64,000 bases of DNA from positions 62,001 to 126,000 of the forward strand of contig JAFFSR010000019.1 in assembly GCA_017163975.1 (NCBI GenBank). The letters are read 5' to 3'. Source of the DNA: Anastatus disparis (taxonomy: Eukaryota; Arthropoda; Insecta; Hymenoptera; Eupelmidae). The notes under the pieces were generated by a model. The model made no database searches. It was not told the origin of the DNA and worked only from the letters and a program-made list of their open reading frames with translations. Position numbers and translations under genes: made by a program. This document shows, one piece after another, positions 11,897 through 23,029 of the stretch (its first letter is position 1; every line of letters begins with the position of its first letter).

Positions 11897-12561
11897 TCAG
11901 TTTAAAAAATTAAAAACGTTTGTTTATCCTGATAGTTATGATATAGGCGAAAGGAGAGAATATAGAAAAATCAATAACGTTCAAAGTTTAGTTCATATAA
12001 AAGTGAATGTTCAAATTATTCCTTTAAGATCAGTATTAAAACTTTTTTTTGAGTTACCCGGTATATTTAACGCAACAATGAAATACATGCATGACTTAAA
12101 TTCTAATGATAAAATAATAAGTAATCTAGTACAAGGTGAATATTGGAAAAATCGTATGAAAACTTCAAAATATTTGCGTAGATGTTATGCACGACCTGTT
12201 TGAAGGTGTCTGTCGATACGATATGGCATTAATTTTAAATAATTTTATTTATATTAAGAAATTGTTCACTTTAGATGAGTTGAATGTAAGATTACGGAGT
12301 TTTGATTACGGGCCTAGATATTGCATTAACAAACCTCCGGAAATCAGTGAAAGTTCAATCAAAAAAGGATACATTATGATGTCATCATCAGAAATGCTGT
12401 GTCTGATCCGTCATTTAAATTTAATTGTTGGAAATATGATACCCAAAGAGGATGAAGTTTGGGAATTATTTATTACATTAAAAGAGCTCATCGCTATAGT
12501 TTCTAGCACAAATTTGCATCCTTCTTCACACAAAGCTTTAGGAATTATCGTTTATGAATAT

Positions 12562-12781
12562 TGTAATATATTGATGCGGGATTAATAAATGAAGTGACAC
12601 AGAATTATATGTATTGATATTTATTAAGTTAAGCTATATCTTATAAAACCAATGTTGCTCGTTGAGCGGGTGACTTCAGTCTGACTTTACCTAAAGAACA
12701 TTGTATGATTATACTTAAGAATAGAGGGCGCTTAAGTCTACTTTACATATATATTTCTATGAGTTACTTTAATATACTTCA
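12562..12781 (-). repeat. 3' LTR of the gypsy element
   Basis: 220 bp, TG at one end and CA at the other. On the coding strand it contains an AATAAATATC-type polyadenylation signal and a TTTTATAAG TATA-like box. It differs from the 5' LTR at one internal base near 12648 and one base two from its end. Confidence 0.92.
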
Positions 12782-12793
12782 TCCCTCCACCTC
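12782..12793 (-). promoter_or_regulatory. Polypurine tract of the gypsy element
   Basis: On the minus strand the sequence GAGGTGGAGGGA directly precedes the 3' LTR, as expected for the plus-strand primer of reverse transcription. Confidence 0.75.
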
Positions 12794-12874
12794 AAGTTAT
12801 ATCACAGTTTAAAATGAATACATTTTATAAATTGAGTCTTTCAGGTGGCTTTATTATTCTTTTAGGTCTTTAAT

Positions 12875-13714
12875 TCACGTTATACACAACAGATTTTTAA
12901 CAACTGGAGATACTAAACTTATCACTTTAGAATTAACTTTTTCTTGACTTATGTTTTCTTGACTTGGACCTTTTTCTTGTACGTTTATTTGAACTTCACT
13001 CTTCTCTATTCTCTTCTCTCCCTCTTGAGTATTCCTTTCCTTTTTTATAATAGTTTGAACAACCTTTTCTATATTAGTTTTATTAATTTCCTTTTTATGA
13101 TTATTATTTTTATTCTCTTCCTTTTCATCATTTTCTGTACTTAATGGCTCCACAATTTCTTTTTCTTCATACGTTATCTCCTTAGGATGTTCAATCTGCT
13201 TATTAGGAAACGCTAAGTTGTCTGTATTTTCCTTGTCTAGGTTTTTTTTATCTTTGCTGTTTATTAGTCTATATTCTTCTTCATAAAATGATCCTGTTTT
13301 TCTTATTTGATCCATGTGCCTTTTCCATAAAATTCCTTCATCTATCAATTTACACATGTAGTTTCTACTTCCCAGTATTTCAGTTATTTCAGCTTTTTTC
13401 CATATTTTTTTGTTTATATTTCTATAATCTCTTACCCAAACTACTTATCCAATTTCGAAACTAATTTTTCTATCTCCTCTATAATTTTTAATCTGTCTTT
13501 CTATGTTCTCATTCAATACTTTGTTTTCTTGTATCAAATCAAATCTTGTTCTTAACTCCCTTTTTAGCCACAATTTAGCTGGAGTTTCTCCTGTACATGA
13601 ATGTGGTGTACTTCTATAGGCTAGTAAATATCTACTTATTATAGTTTGTAAATCCACATTAGCATTTTTCTCATCTTTCGTTGCTTTAATTAATCCATTT
13701 TTAAAAGATCTAAC
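12875..13714 (-). pseudogene. Integrase C-terminal part of gypsy pol (out of frame)
   Basis: This continues integrase after a frameshift near 13715. The open stretch 13445-13657 holds YLLAYRSTPHSCTGETPAKL, which is typical of the end of the catalytic core. A TAA at 13443-13445 interrupts it just before VVWVRDYRN. The stretch 12875-13357 encodes a 160-residue charged tail (many Lys, Glu and Asn) that ends just before the polypurine tract. Together with the frameshift this means the integrase C-terminus is not expressed as one protein from this copy. Seen: the frame changes and stop. Known: the family motif order. A sequencing or assembly error could also explain single-base breaks. Confidence 0.8.
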
Positions 13715-16528
13715 TGCATTTTTGCAGCACCATTTGTAGATGGATGGTACGCTGCAGTTAACGATTGCATAATACCATTGAATTTACAAAACTGATTAAA
13801 TTCGTCTGAGACTAATTGCCTTCCATTATCTGATACAATCTTCTTCGGTAACCCGTACCTTGCACAATAGTCTCTTAATTTCTCTAAAGTATTTTTTGAT
13901 GTTATATTACTCATCTCATATACTTCTGGCCACTTGCTATAAGCATCTGTTATAATAAAATAATACTTATTCTTGAATGGTCCTAAAAAGTCAACATGAA
14001 TCCTTTCTAATGGTTCTTTGCATTGGTCATATTTTATTAATGCTGCTTTCTCTGGGTTATCGGCAACTTCATTACATGCATTACAGTTTTTTGAAAAATT
14101 CTCCAAATCTTTATCCAATCCTGGCCACCAAAAATACTGCCTTGCCAAGGATTTCATCTTACTTGAACCCATGTGAGTGGAGTGTATTTCTTCCATTGAA
14201 TCTTTTCTGTATTTTTTTGGAATTAATACTCGGTATCCCCATAGTATTAAATTTCTGTGAATACTTAATTCGTGGCTTCTTATGTAGTATGGTTTAACCT
14301 CTTCTTCTACTTTTTCTGGCCATCCATATTTTATATACTTGAAAATTTTGCCAAGTTCTGGATCAACTCTAACTTCTTTTTCAATCTTCTTTGCATCTAT
14401 AGGTAAATTCTCTTCTGTCATAAAATTAAAATAATCTACATTATCAGCATTGCATACATTATCTAGAATTGGTAAAGGTAATCTTGAAAGACCATCTGCT
14501 GCACCGTTATCCTTTCCCTTGATATACTGTAGTTTATACGTAAAGCCACTTAGATATTCGGCCCATCTTTGCAACCTTCCAGCTGCCATTTGAGGAATTC
14601 CTTTTTTCTCCCCAAACAATGCTAACAATGGTTTATGGTCTGATTGTAAAATAAATTCAACTCCTTTCAGATATTGGTACCATTTTCGACAAGCCCAAAA
14701 AATAGCTAATGCTTCTTTATGAATCACTGCATAATTCAGTTCTGCCTTGGACGCTGTTCTAGATGCAAAACAAATAGGTTTTTCTGTGCCATTTGGAAAT
14801 ACATGCAATAAAACTGCACCTAATCCAACTTTCGATGCATCACATACTAACTTTATAGGCATTTTTGGGTCAAAGTGAGTTAAATTTCTATCTGAAGTTA
14901 TTTCTTTGTTGACCTCATTAAAAGCCTTTATGCAATCTTCATCAAAATTAAATTTTACATTTTTCTTCAATAATCTGTATATAGGATTTAGCTTTGTTGC
15001 TAAATGCGGAATAAATTTTGCATAATAATTTACCATACCTATATATGCTTGAACTTCTTGTATATTACTTGGCTGCTTAGCTTTTGTGATTGCTTCTATT
15101 TTATCTTTATTTTTATGCAAGCCATTTTTATCAATAACATAACCTAAATATTCCACTTGAGGTTGCAAAAACTTACACTTTTCTAAGTTTAATTTAAGAC
15201 CAGCTTCTTTCAATTTAATGAAAACCATTTCTAAATTTTTTAAATGATCTTCTCTGTTTACACCTGTTACTCTGATATCATCAAAGAAATTTTTACACCT
15301 GGGCACTCCACTTATAACTTTTTCTATTATTTCCTGAAAAATCTTACAAGCAGGCTTAGTTCCAAACGGTAATCTATTCATCAAATAACTGCCTCTATGA
15401 GTGCTCCAAGCCAACAGTTTTTTGGTTTCATCTTCCAATTCAAGCTGATTATATGCCATAGACAAATCAAGAGTGCTGAATTCTTCGCCTCCCTCTAGAG
15501 CTGCAAACATTTCTTCAATTCTTGGTATTGGATAATTATAATCCTTTAAATAAGGATTTACTGTCAATTTATAATTAGCACACACTCTCATGTCTCCGTT
15601 GGCTTTTGGTACTGGTACTAATGGCGTACCCCATTCTGTCGAATTCGTTTTTTCGATCACACCAATTTTCTCTAAATGGTCTAATTCCTTTTCGACCTTT
15701 TTTACTAATGCAAAAGGTATTGTATGGGCTTTTCGAAAAATGGGCTTGACTTTTTCTGTTAATTCAAGTTTTCTTTTATCGCCGTTGTATTTACCCAATT
15801 TTCCATCAAATAAATCTGCATATTTATCTATAAGAGAATTTAAATCATCGTTTGTACTGCCCTCTACACTGTCTAATTTGTTAACCTCTTGCACTTGGAA
15901 ACCTAGTTTTCTCATTAAATTCCGACCCATTAATGATATGTCTCTATCGTGGTCTACTATAATAATGCAGCACTTGACTTTTTTATTTTTATAACCTATC
16001 TCGGCTTCAATATATCCTTTAGGAATAATAACTTTTCCTTTTAACGGTCTTAGTGCCTTCTCGCATTTTTTAATTGGATAGTTCTTAAAATATTTTTTAT
16101 ATAAACTTAAAGGTATCACCGTAGACCCCGATCCATTATCTATTTCCATTTTTATAATTTGATCTCCTAAACACACATTTACCGTGTCCGGAGGGACATC
16201 TTCACATTCAGTATACAAATTATGCATATTTATATATTCTAAACTATCGTTTTGCATTACATTATCTGTTTTAAAATTTGCATTTTCGGTTTTATTTTTA
16301 TTCTTACAAATTTTCGCGAGATGTCCTTTTTTATTGCATTTATTACACGAATAATCTTTAAATTTACATTTTGAAAAATTATGATTTTTCCCGCCACAAT
16401 GTAGACATGTACCTATTTGACTTTTTTGCTGTTGCTTACCCTTATCTTCTTTCCCTTCCGGAGGCTTGCTCTGCTTTTTTTCAGACCATTCTCCTTTTTT
16501 CTTAGAATTCCGTTGTTGGTAAGTTAGC
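13690..16528 (-). pseudogene. Gypsy pol: zinc knuckles, protease, RT, RNase H, integrase
   Basis: The frame opens at about 16528 in -1 relative to gag, with an ATG at 16257 and a stop at 13690. In order: two CCHC knuckles (CLHCGG..., CNKCNKKGH...) encoded at about 16320-16410; an aspartic protease with DNGSG and an LMGR turn; RT with NYPIPRIEEM, STLDLSMAYNQL and the active site FFDD in place of YxDD; RNase H with CDASKVGLGAVL and QSDHKPL; an integrase HHCC finger (HSTH ... CNAC) and two catalytic Asp (VDFLG, SDNGRQL). The third catalytic acid is lost: at that point the sequence reads AAK and a frameshift follows. The knuckles lie in the pol frame rather than at the end of gag. Confidence 0.9.
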
Positions 16529-17441
16529 TTATTTTATTAGAAGCGCCACTGTTCATAGAATTCGACACTGCTAGCGCTGCTTCTTTCTTACATGCCAATT
16601 CATATATGTGACGTAACTGTGCTTTATGATCTTCTTCAAAAAGTCGATCTAAAATTTTGCCGGGTCTCATCCCAGTCACAAATTTTTCTTTGATACGATT
16701 TTCTAATTCCGCACCATATTCACAGTGTACTGATGCATTTTTCACTCTGGCATACCATTGGTTTACCGTTTCATTTTCCGTTTGTCTCAATTCTGAGAAT
16801 TTTGTCCGTTCTCTAAACACCGAGATGCGCGGCGAAAAATGATTTTTTAAAATAGTGTACAAATCCTCATAAGTTTTATCTTGAGGTAATATAGGGTCGC
16901 ATAAATCCCTTAATGTAGCATACACTGCATCACCTATCGCCGTTATAAGAACAGAAACCTTCCTTTCTTGTTCTACATAATTTGCTTTAAAATATTGTTC
17001 TAGGCGTTCGGCATAAATATCCCATTTTGCCTCGGCTGTCGGCACAAATGGTTTTAAGTCACCCACTATTGCACCAACTTTTATCGCTGGTCCTTGCACC
17101 GCGTGATTATTATTAAAAACATTGCTGCTTTGTTGCTGTGTCCTTGTAGCCTCTGCATTCGTAGGAACTTCTACGTATTTTCCTTCATTATTTTTCGTAA
17201 ATAGTTGTCCCGGTGCGCTAGACATATATGCGCCAAAACTCGTTTGAATTAGATTTATTTCAAACTGCCCTTCACCGGCTTGAGTTGTCATCGTTGTTTT
17301 CGGTAAACTATCTGAAACTGATGTAGGTGCACTTGTAACTGGCCAGGTATATTGATTACCTAATGCTATTAAAGCACTTGCTGCATCTGACTTTTCATCT
17401 TCTTTGTTCCTTTTTTGTTTATCCGATTCGATAACTACCAT
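16524..17441 (-). CDS. Gypsy Gag (capsid part)
   Basis: 305 codons, first ATG 27 bp from a long T/A tract that follows the primer site. Gag would form the particle that packages the element RNA in the cytoplasm. Residues from about 110 to 290 show the retrotransposon capsid pattern (KWDIYAERLEQYF, YATLRDLCDPILPQ, KFSELRQTENETVNQWYARVK). The C-terminus lacks zinc knuckles, which are in the overlapping -1 frame, so Gag-Pol must come from a frameshift in the overlap at 16524-16535. The N-terminal about 110 residues are Ser/Thr/Ala-rich and low in conservation. The ORF is intact. Confidence 0.9.
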   Translation of the reverse strand: MVVIESDKQKRNKEDEKSDAASALIALGNQYTWPVTSAPTSVSDSLPKTTMTTQAGEGQFEINLIQTSFGAYMSSAPGQLFTKNNEGKYVEVPTNAEATRTQQQSSNVFNNNHAVQGPAIKVGAIVGDLKPFVPTAEAKWDIYAERLEQYFKANYVEQERKVSVLITAIGDAVYATLRDLCDPILPQDKTYEDLYTILKNHFSPRISVFRERTKFSELRQTENETVNQWYARVKNASVHCEYGAELENRIKEKFVTGMRPGKILDRLFEEDHKAQLRHIYELACKKEAALAVSNSMNSGASNKIS

Positions 17442-17489
17442 TATACACTATTTTTATCCACGCGTTTTTTACTTTCTTTTTTTTTTTTT

Positions 17490-17514
17490 TTTTTTTTTTT
17501 TCTCGTCGCCAATT
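17490..17514 (-). promoter_or_regulatory. Primer binding site region of the gypsy element
   Basis: On the coding strand TGGCGACGAGA begins three bases after the 5' LTR, in the position of a tRNA primer site. I could not assign the tRNA. A long A-tract (T-tract on plus, 17478-17501) follows. Confidence 0.6.
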
Positions 17515-17734
17515 TGTAATATATTGATGCGGGATTAATAAATGAAGTGACACAGAATTATATGTATTGATATTTATTAAGTTAAGCTATATCTTATAAA
17601 AGCAATGTTGCTCGTTGAGCGGGTGACTTCAGTCTGACTTTACCTAAAGAACATTGTATGATTATACTTAAGAATAGAGGGCGCTTAAGTCTACTTTACA
17701 TATATATTTCTATGAGTTACTTTAATATACTACA
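17515..17734 (-). repeat. 5' LTR of the gypsy element
   Basis: 220 bp, with the same boundaries and signals as the 3' LTR and about two differences. The duplicated target AATAT follows at 17735-17739. Confidence 0.92.
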
Positions 17735-18238
17735 AATATTTATCACAATTAAATTTAATATTTCCTGGATGCATTAAACCAAAACATCACCTTTTAGTGC
17801 ACTATGCACGATGTATGTTTTTATTTGGCCCTCTATGGAAACTTTGTTGTTTAAGATATGAGAGCAAAAATCAAGAAAGTAAACAAATTTCTAAAAATAC
17901 AACAAGTCGTGTTAATATAAATAAAACTATTGCTATTAAGCATCAATTGTATTTAAATTATAGATTTTTGATAAAACAGCCAAGTTATAATATTTTCGAA
18001 TCTAAAATAAGAATGAATCAATGTATTAACCATATTGAACAATATGTTGATTTTATTCATTTATTTAAAAATTTTAATTTAGAAAAAATTGTACCAGTTA
18101 AGTACGTAGATTATATTAATAAAAGAATTAAAAAGAACAATGTCATTGTAACGTTTTGTGATGATGGTCCATTATTTCACTTGATTCATGATGTAATTTC
18201 ATATGAATCTCAATATATATTTATAACACGAAAATTGA

Positions 18239-18573
18239 GTAATTGTTTTTTTGATTATCACTTACAGGCTTTATCAAATTTATGATTTAAATACATTTGA
18301 ATGGTTTTTATTGTATGAATCAGATATTAAAAACTGTTTAATTACTCATAAAATTGTAATGCGTGATGGTAATTATATTAATAAAAATTGGATGTAATTG
18401 GTCTTTTTTAGTAACGAAATTGTTTCTTTGATTTTCATTTACAGGCTTATCAAATGTATGATTCAAATACATTTGAATTGTTTTTTATTGTATTAATTAG
18501 ATATAAAAACGGTTTAATTACTCATAAAATTGTAATGCGTGATGGTAATTATATTAATAAAAATTGTATGTAA
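18239..18573 (+). repeat. Tandem duplication of gene B's last exon
   Basis: Two adjacent units of about 170 bp each hold an acceptor-like TTACAG followed by a short terminal exon (18268-18397 and 18445-18573). Both encode ...THKIVMRDGNYINKN and end in TAA. The exon phases differ by one base. Only 29 bp separate a GT at 18239 from the first acceptor, too short for a normal insect intron. Confidence 0.6.
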
Positions 18574-19372
18574 TTGGTCTTTTTTTGTAATAAACAATTG
18601 AAAAATAGTAATAATGGATTCATTCCCCCTTCCCCTATAAGTAATTTAATACATTTATTTTATTAGTATTTTTTATTATAAATTTGATATTTTTACATTT
18701 ATATATTATATTTTTTTAACAACATATTTTTTATTTTAAGAACTTGGACAGTTTGAATGTTAGTTAATATTAAAAGCGAGGCTAAATTTAAATTTCTGTG
18801 TGGGGTATGAAACTAGGGATATTATGGTTAGTCTACGTATCCTAGATGGCGTACTTCAATTTTCTAGTTCTTCCTCAATCTCGCAAGTGCCTGGATCTTT
18901 CACATTTTAGTATATAAGGAAAATAAGTTACTCCAGACTTTATGCGAAAAACATATGTTCTGTTAGGCGAATTATCATTGTAGCGATCGAAATAATAATT
19001 AAGTGTAGGTCTAGTGGGTAGTAGGGAGACAATGCGAATATATAATAATTACGAAAAAATGTATAAGCACTCTAATTAATTTAAAATGAATTTCGATTCA
19101 CTTTGGATTTGAAAATTCTATGAATGTAATTATCAATACGTCAATGTAAAAGTAATTCGTTACTTTGAGCGAATTCAATATTGTTTTTCTTTTTTCATCT
19201 TATGATTGAAATATAGTAAAATATGTTATTGTTTATAGTAAAAATTATTATTTGAAACTTTTAAAATTACTATTTGAAACATACTAAACTATTTTATTAT
19301 GCATAATAAAAATTACTATATTGGATAACAAAAATTGCTATATACATAGTAAAAATTGCTATATTGAATAAC
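18574..19372. other. Non-coding 3' part of G2
   Basis: No coding region. From about 19200 the sequence fills with ATAGTAAAAAT-type words that lead into the right terminal repeat. Confidence 0.5.
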
Positions 19373-19508
19373 AAAAATTACTATAAATAAATTTTACTAT
19401 ATTACATAATAAAATTTATTACTCTGCAGAAATGTCCCACCTCTCCTATATAATATAGTGATTTTTGTTACAGATTATTTTAATTTTTATTATATATTTT
19501 TCTCAGTG
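19373..19508 (-). repeat. Right terminal repeat of G2
   Basis: Reverse complement of the left end: ends in ATTTTTCTCAGTG next to TA, and contains AAATGTCCCACCTCTCC and ATAATATAGTGATTTTTG. Confidence 0.75.
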
Positions 19509-19510
19509 TA

Positions 19511-20200
19511 GAAAAAAAATTGAGTGCTAATAAAATTAAGTCTTAGCATAAATTTAACTAAGGGCGCAAAATACCTTTCACAAATCTTTTCTCTCTATCT
19601 TATTTATTTTTACTTATATGATGAATATAGCAAGATGAACTTTAAATGATTTTCATTTCTTTTTTCAATTTTGCAATTCTCCAGAAATTTATAGCTAAAA
19701 TAATATGATATACTATACAAATTTTTTTTAATTAGCTGATTTAATAATGAATATATCTTAAATAATCTCCGAAAAGTTTCTTATGCAAATCTAATTTCGT
19801 TTTTATTTTGTTAAGAGGCGGTCGGAACCAAATCAGATACTTAGTTCAGTGTTTATAATAAACGCTTATAATAATTTAATTACTCATTCATACGACAAAA
19901 ATTAAGTCAATATCTGTAGTCATGAACATGCATAATTTAAAATAGTTAAGGCCACAATAATATACAAAATATTATCGTCAGGCGAAAAATACTATTTCAT
20001 AGTCAAAGCGACAATTTTTTGCAGGCAATATATGTCAAGTCGGCATTTTTCGCTTAATGACAATATTTTGCATGTTTTTGTCGCTTTAATTATTTTATTG
20101 TATTTTTTACATATATGACTAGAGGAATCGACTATATTTTTGCAGTGTAAATGAGTAAATAAATTTTTATAAGCATTTATTATAAGTATCAAACAAAGTA
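19511..20200. other. Gene-free stretch between G2 and the direct repeats
   Basis: No supported gene. TTAAGAGGCGGTCGG at 19813 resembles the TTAA-MITE ends at 6859 and 39740, but no partner end was found. Confidence 0.4.
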
Positions 20201-21195
20201 ACTTCAAGACAGTTTTTCTTAAATATTGAATTTTAAAAATCTTCAGTCTGCTTTTAAATAATATTTTTATTATAAAAAGAATTGAAATAAATCTGAGGGG
20301 AAAATGTGTTTGGTGCCCTATATTGCGAATTTCATTGAGTAAAATAACACAATAACTCACAAGTTATTAGTTATAATAATTTTCTGAACTCTTTTCACAT
20401 TAATTCAAATAATGTTAAATATATTTTTATTATTCAACTAAATCTTGATATCATGTAAATGTTATAAGTATAAGTTATTAAAAATGAAATATATTGCAAT
20501 ATAAAAGAATAAGTAAAATATAATTTAACATAACAATAATTATTTCAAGATTTATTCTAGTGTAACAATCAATAATTTATTTGTTGACCTTACAACAAAT
20601 CTATTGTTTCACTCGCTAAGATGAGTACTAATCAATTTAAATTACCTTATAATATGAATCATTATATTTATTTACTTTGATAACAAATATTTTTGCATTT
20701 TAGCTACAACGAGTAAAATAACAAGATTCTTTTTTTAAGTATGTTTTTTATAACATTAGCTAATATAGATATGAGATACTAGGAAAAAAATTATCTTATA
20801 AAAGCTAAGTATGAAATTAATAATTTTAAGATATAATAACTAGAAACTTCAAAACAGTTTTTCTTAACAATTGAATTTTAAAAATCTTCACTCTGATTTT
20901 AAATAAAATTTTTATTATAGAAAGAATTGAAATAAATCTGAGGGGAAAAGGTGTTTGGTGCCCTTTATTGCAAATTTCATTGAGTAAAATAACATAATAA
21001 ATCACAAGTTATTAGTTATAATAATTTTCTGAACTCTTTTTACGTTAATTCAAATAATGTTAATTATATTTTTATTATTTAACTAAATCTTGCTATCACG
21101 TATATGTTATATGTTATTGAAAGTGAAATATATTGTAATATAATACAATAAGTAAGATATAATTTAACATACCAATAATTATATCAAGATTCATT
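20201..21195. repeat. Direct repeat pair, about 350 bp, offset 645 bp
   Basis: 20201-20560 and 20846-21195 match in the same orientation. Both contain CTTCAARACAGTTTTTCTT, AAATCTGAGGGGAAAA, GTGTTTGGTGCCCT and ACAAGTTATTAGTTATAAT. The 122-codon minus-strand open stretch at 19992-20360 falls in unit one but is not conserved as an ORF in unit two, so I do not call it a gene. Confidence 0.75.
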
Positions 21196-23024
21196 AAAAA
21201 AATATAGAGTCGTTGCACCAATAAATGAATTGTTTAGAAAAAATTCATTTTGAAATATTTCTTTTTCATATTTAAACATCTTTTTGAAATATCAAACTTG
21301 GATCATATTCTTTAGTAAAGTTCTGAGAACTTAATGAAAAAAAGTCTATTTTTTTTAAGTATTTAATATCTATTATATTTATTGTGAATTTTATAATTTG
21401 TATAATTCATGTAATTTTTTCTAGATACATTTTTAATTTATCGTTTAACATGTAATATCAAAATTAAAGTTTGAAATGTATTCTTTTAAATGAGATTGAT
21501 AAATAAAACTATATTTTTTTATAATGCTGAATATTTGAAATTAAATCTATACCTATTCATTCATTGGTGACATTTCACGGACTAGGTACTTAACCTTAAT
21601 TAAATAAAAAATTAATTAAACTTATTTACCTTGTTTGGATTTATATAAAATATTTAATATGATTGAATATTTAAATTTAATTTATTTTTATATACATAGA
21701 TATGTACATAAATATATATGTATGTATATAAAATAAAAATGTTAAGATATTTTCATAAGATATACATATGAAATTTGTTTTTAAGCATCTTTCACGTGAA
21801 AGAGGTTTTTTAGTATATAGGAGATATGCCGATCATATGTAAACAAAATATAGGAATAAGGAAAGTTAAAAGGGACGTATTTAGTTAAGACCTTTGCAGG
21901 CTAAAAGAAGAAGACATAAGGAATAAGAAAAAATATTGCCAGGATATATATATATATATATATATATGTAAGTAATAAGAGGGAATAAGTTTCTTTTATC
22001 TGTTATTCCTCGCGTATATAGATATACTGGTAATGTATTTTCTTATTCCTTTTCCCTACAAAAGCTCTAACTGTCTCACGAGTAAGATAGCTCTAAAGAA
22101 GCTTTCTCAATGGTCAATACAGTTTATGTCTCGAATAAGACGCTTAATAAATAATCTCCCAGGAACTATTATAAAAAATAACGTTACTGTTCTTATCGTG
22201 TCTAAGTGGTAGTAATTTTTAGTATTTTCTCATTTCTCAGTTTTTATGAAAATTTCATTTGCACTGTAAGTAGCGCATACCAATTTATGTAAGATTATAA
22301 TACATGATTCATAGAAAATAAATGAAAACAATTTAAAGAAATTATTATTATAACAAATTTTAATGTTTATTTTGTTATGTTGTAAAATTTGTTTTAATAG
22401 TAGTAATTTTAAATTTGTTTTTCTTTTTTTTTATATCTATTCATGATAAATTTTTAACATACGTATATTATTATGTGTTACCCAAAGTGAAAACGAACTT
22501 TTTATATGAAAAACCGAGAAATGAGAAATGAGAAACTACTATGAATTTCAAGCTAATGATAGCGACGTTGTTCATTATGTCTGTTCTTCTAATTATTCCT
22601 GGTTCTATATTTTCTTAACATGTAACATTTTTTATTTCATGAAATTCGTTTTTAAAAGGTTTTATATATACATATATATAATTACATACACAAATACATT
22701 TAAAAATGGATACTTTAAAATTTAAAATATTTTAAATTAAAAAATATTTTTTATAAAAGTCAGAATCAAACCGAGCGACGTTAGGAGCGAGATAATTGAA
22801 GCTAGTAAAGATTATAACAATAATAACTGACTTAAAATTTATATTAAAAATCGGAAGTCTCCAGCCTGGGGGTTTCCCAAAATAACTAATCACAAAAAAG
22901 TAATCATAATTAAAATATCATAATTACTGAGTATTTATTTAATTCTTCACGCAAACTGATTGCTTGGATTTACCACGATTAGTCGTGATACAAAAGATTC
23001 CCACTACCTTATAATTAAATATAA

Positions 23025-23029
<5 letters not shown>
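21196..23029. other. Gene-free AT-rich stretch
   Basis: No gene supported. It holds a short TA run at 21942-21966 and a moderately GC-richer piece at 21800-22220. GCGACGTTAGGAGCG at about 22777 also occurs inverted near 50805. Confidence 0.4.

Larger units (their letters stand above)
12562..17734 (-). mobile_element. Ty3/gypsy LTR retrotransposon inserted in gene B
   Basis: The 5173 bp element has two 220 bp LTRs that differ at about two positions and a 5 bp target duplication AATAT (12557-12561 and 17735-17739). Coding strand is minus: gag (16524-17441), then pol in the -1 frame with protease, reverse transcriptase, RNase H and integrase in that order, which is the Ty3/gypsy order. Two CCHC knuckles and the lack of a chromodomain or envelope gene suggest a mag-like clade (inference). 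Near-identical LTRs mean a recent insertion, yet the integrase is broken in two places. The insertion splits a continuous reading frame of gene B. Confidence 0.95.
10614..18573 (+). pseudogene. Gene B of G2: C2H2-headed transposon protein, broken
   Basis: The N-terminus has two C2H2 zinc fingers (CQYC...HNHIIEIH and CTFGNC...HVRSKH). Acidic sequence and a block to 11236 in a shifted frame follow. After insertion E1 the reading resumes at 11900 in frame (IPLRSVLKLFFELP). It then jumps at about 12175-12187 to a conserved block MHDLFEGVCRYD and IIVGN-like sequence, where roughly 200 or more residues seem deleted compared with related predicted proteins. The gypsy element interrupts at 12561. The frame resumes at 17740 with KHHLLVHY and GPLWKLCCLRYESK. 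The last exon is duplicated (18268-18397, 18445-18573). I know such proteins as abundant unnamed predictions in ants, hemipterans, fish and Hydra. A transposase role is inference. Confidence 0.65.
7045..19508 (+). mobile_element. G2: TIR transposon carrying genes A and B
   Basis: Left end (7045 onward) and right end (19508 inward) are inverted repeats over at least 90 bp. Each starts near CTGAGAAAAAT, then a run of TATAGTAA-like words, then ATAGGAGAGSTGGGACATTT. A TA dinucleotide flanks both sides (7043-7044, 19509-19510). Inside are gene A (8206-10595) and gene B (10614-18573) on the plus strand. Subtracting E1 (664 bp) and the gypsy element (5173 bp) with their duplications leaves about 6.6 kb. 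The non-coding element G1 (27995-36070) shares the same terminal sequences. Seen: ends, genes, nested insertions. Inferred: genes A and B encode the transposition functions. Gene B lacks its middle and gene A has a stop, so this copy is dead. Confidence 0.7.

Noticed and set aside
19810..19830. TTAAGAGGCGGTCGG resembling a TTAA-MITE tip
   Set aside because: No matching inverted end or second TTAA could be paired with it.
22528..22725. 65-codon plus-strand ORF
   Set aside because: AT-rich chance ORF without domain features; the C-terminal half is a TATA-type run.
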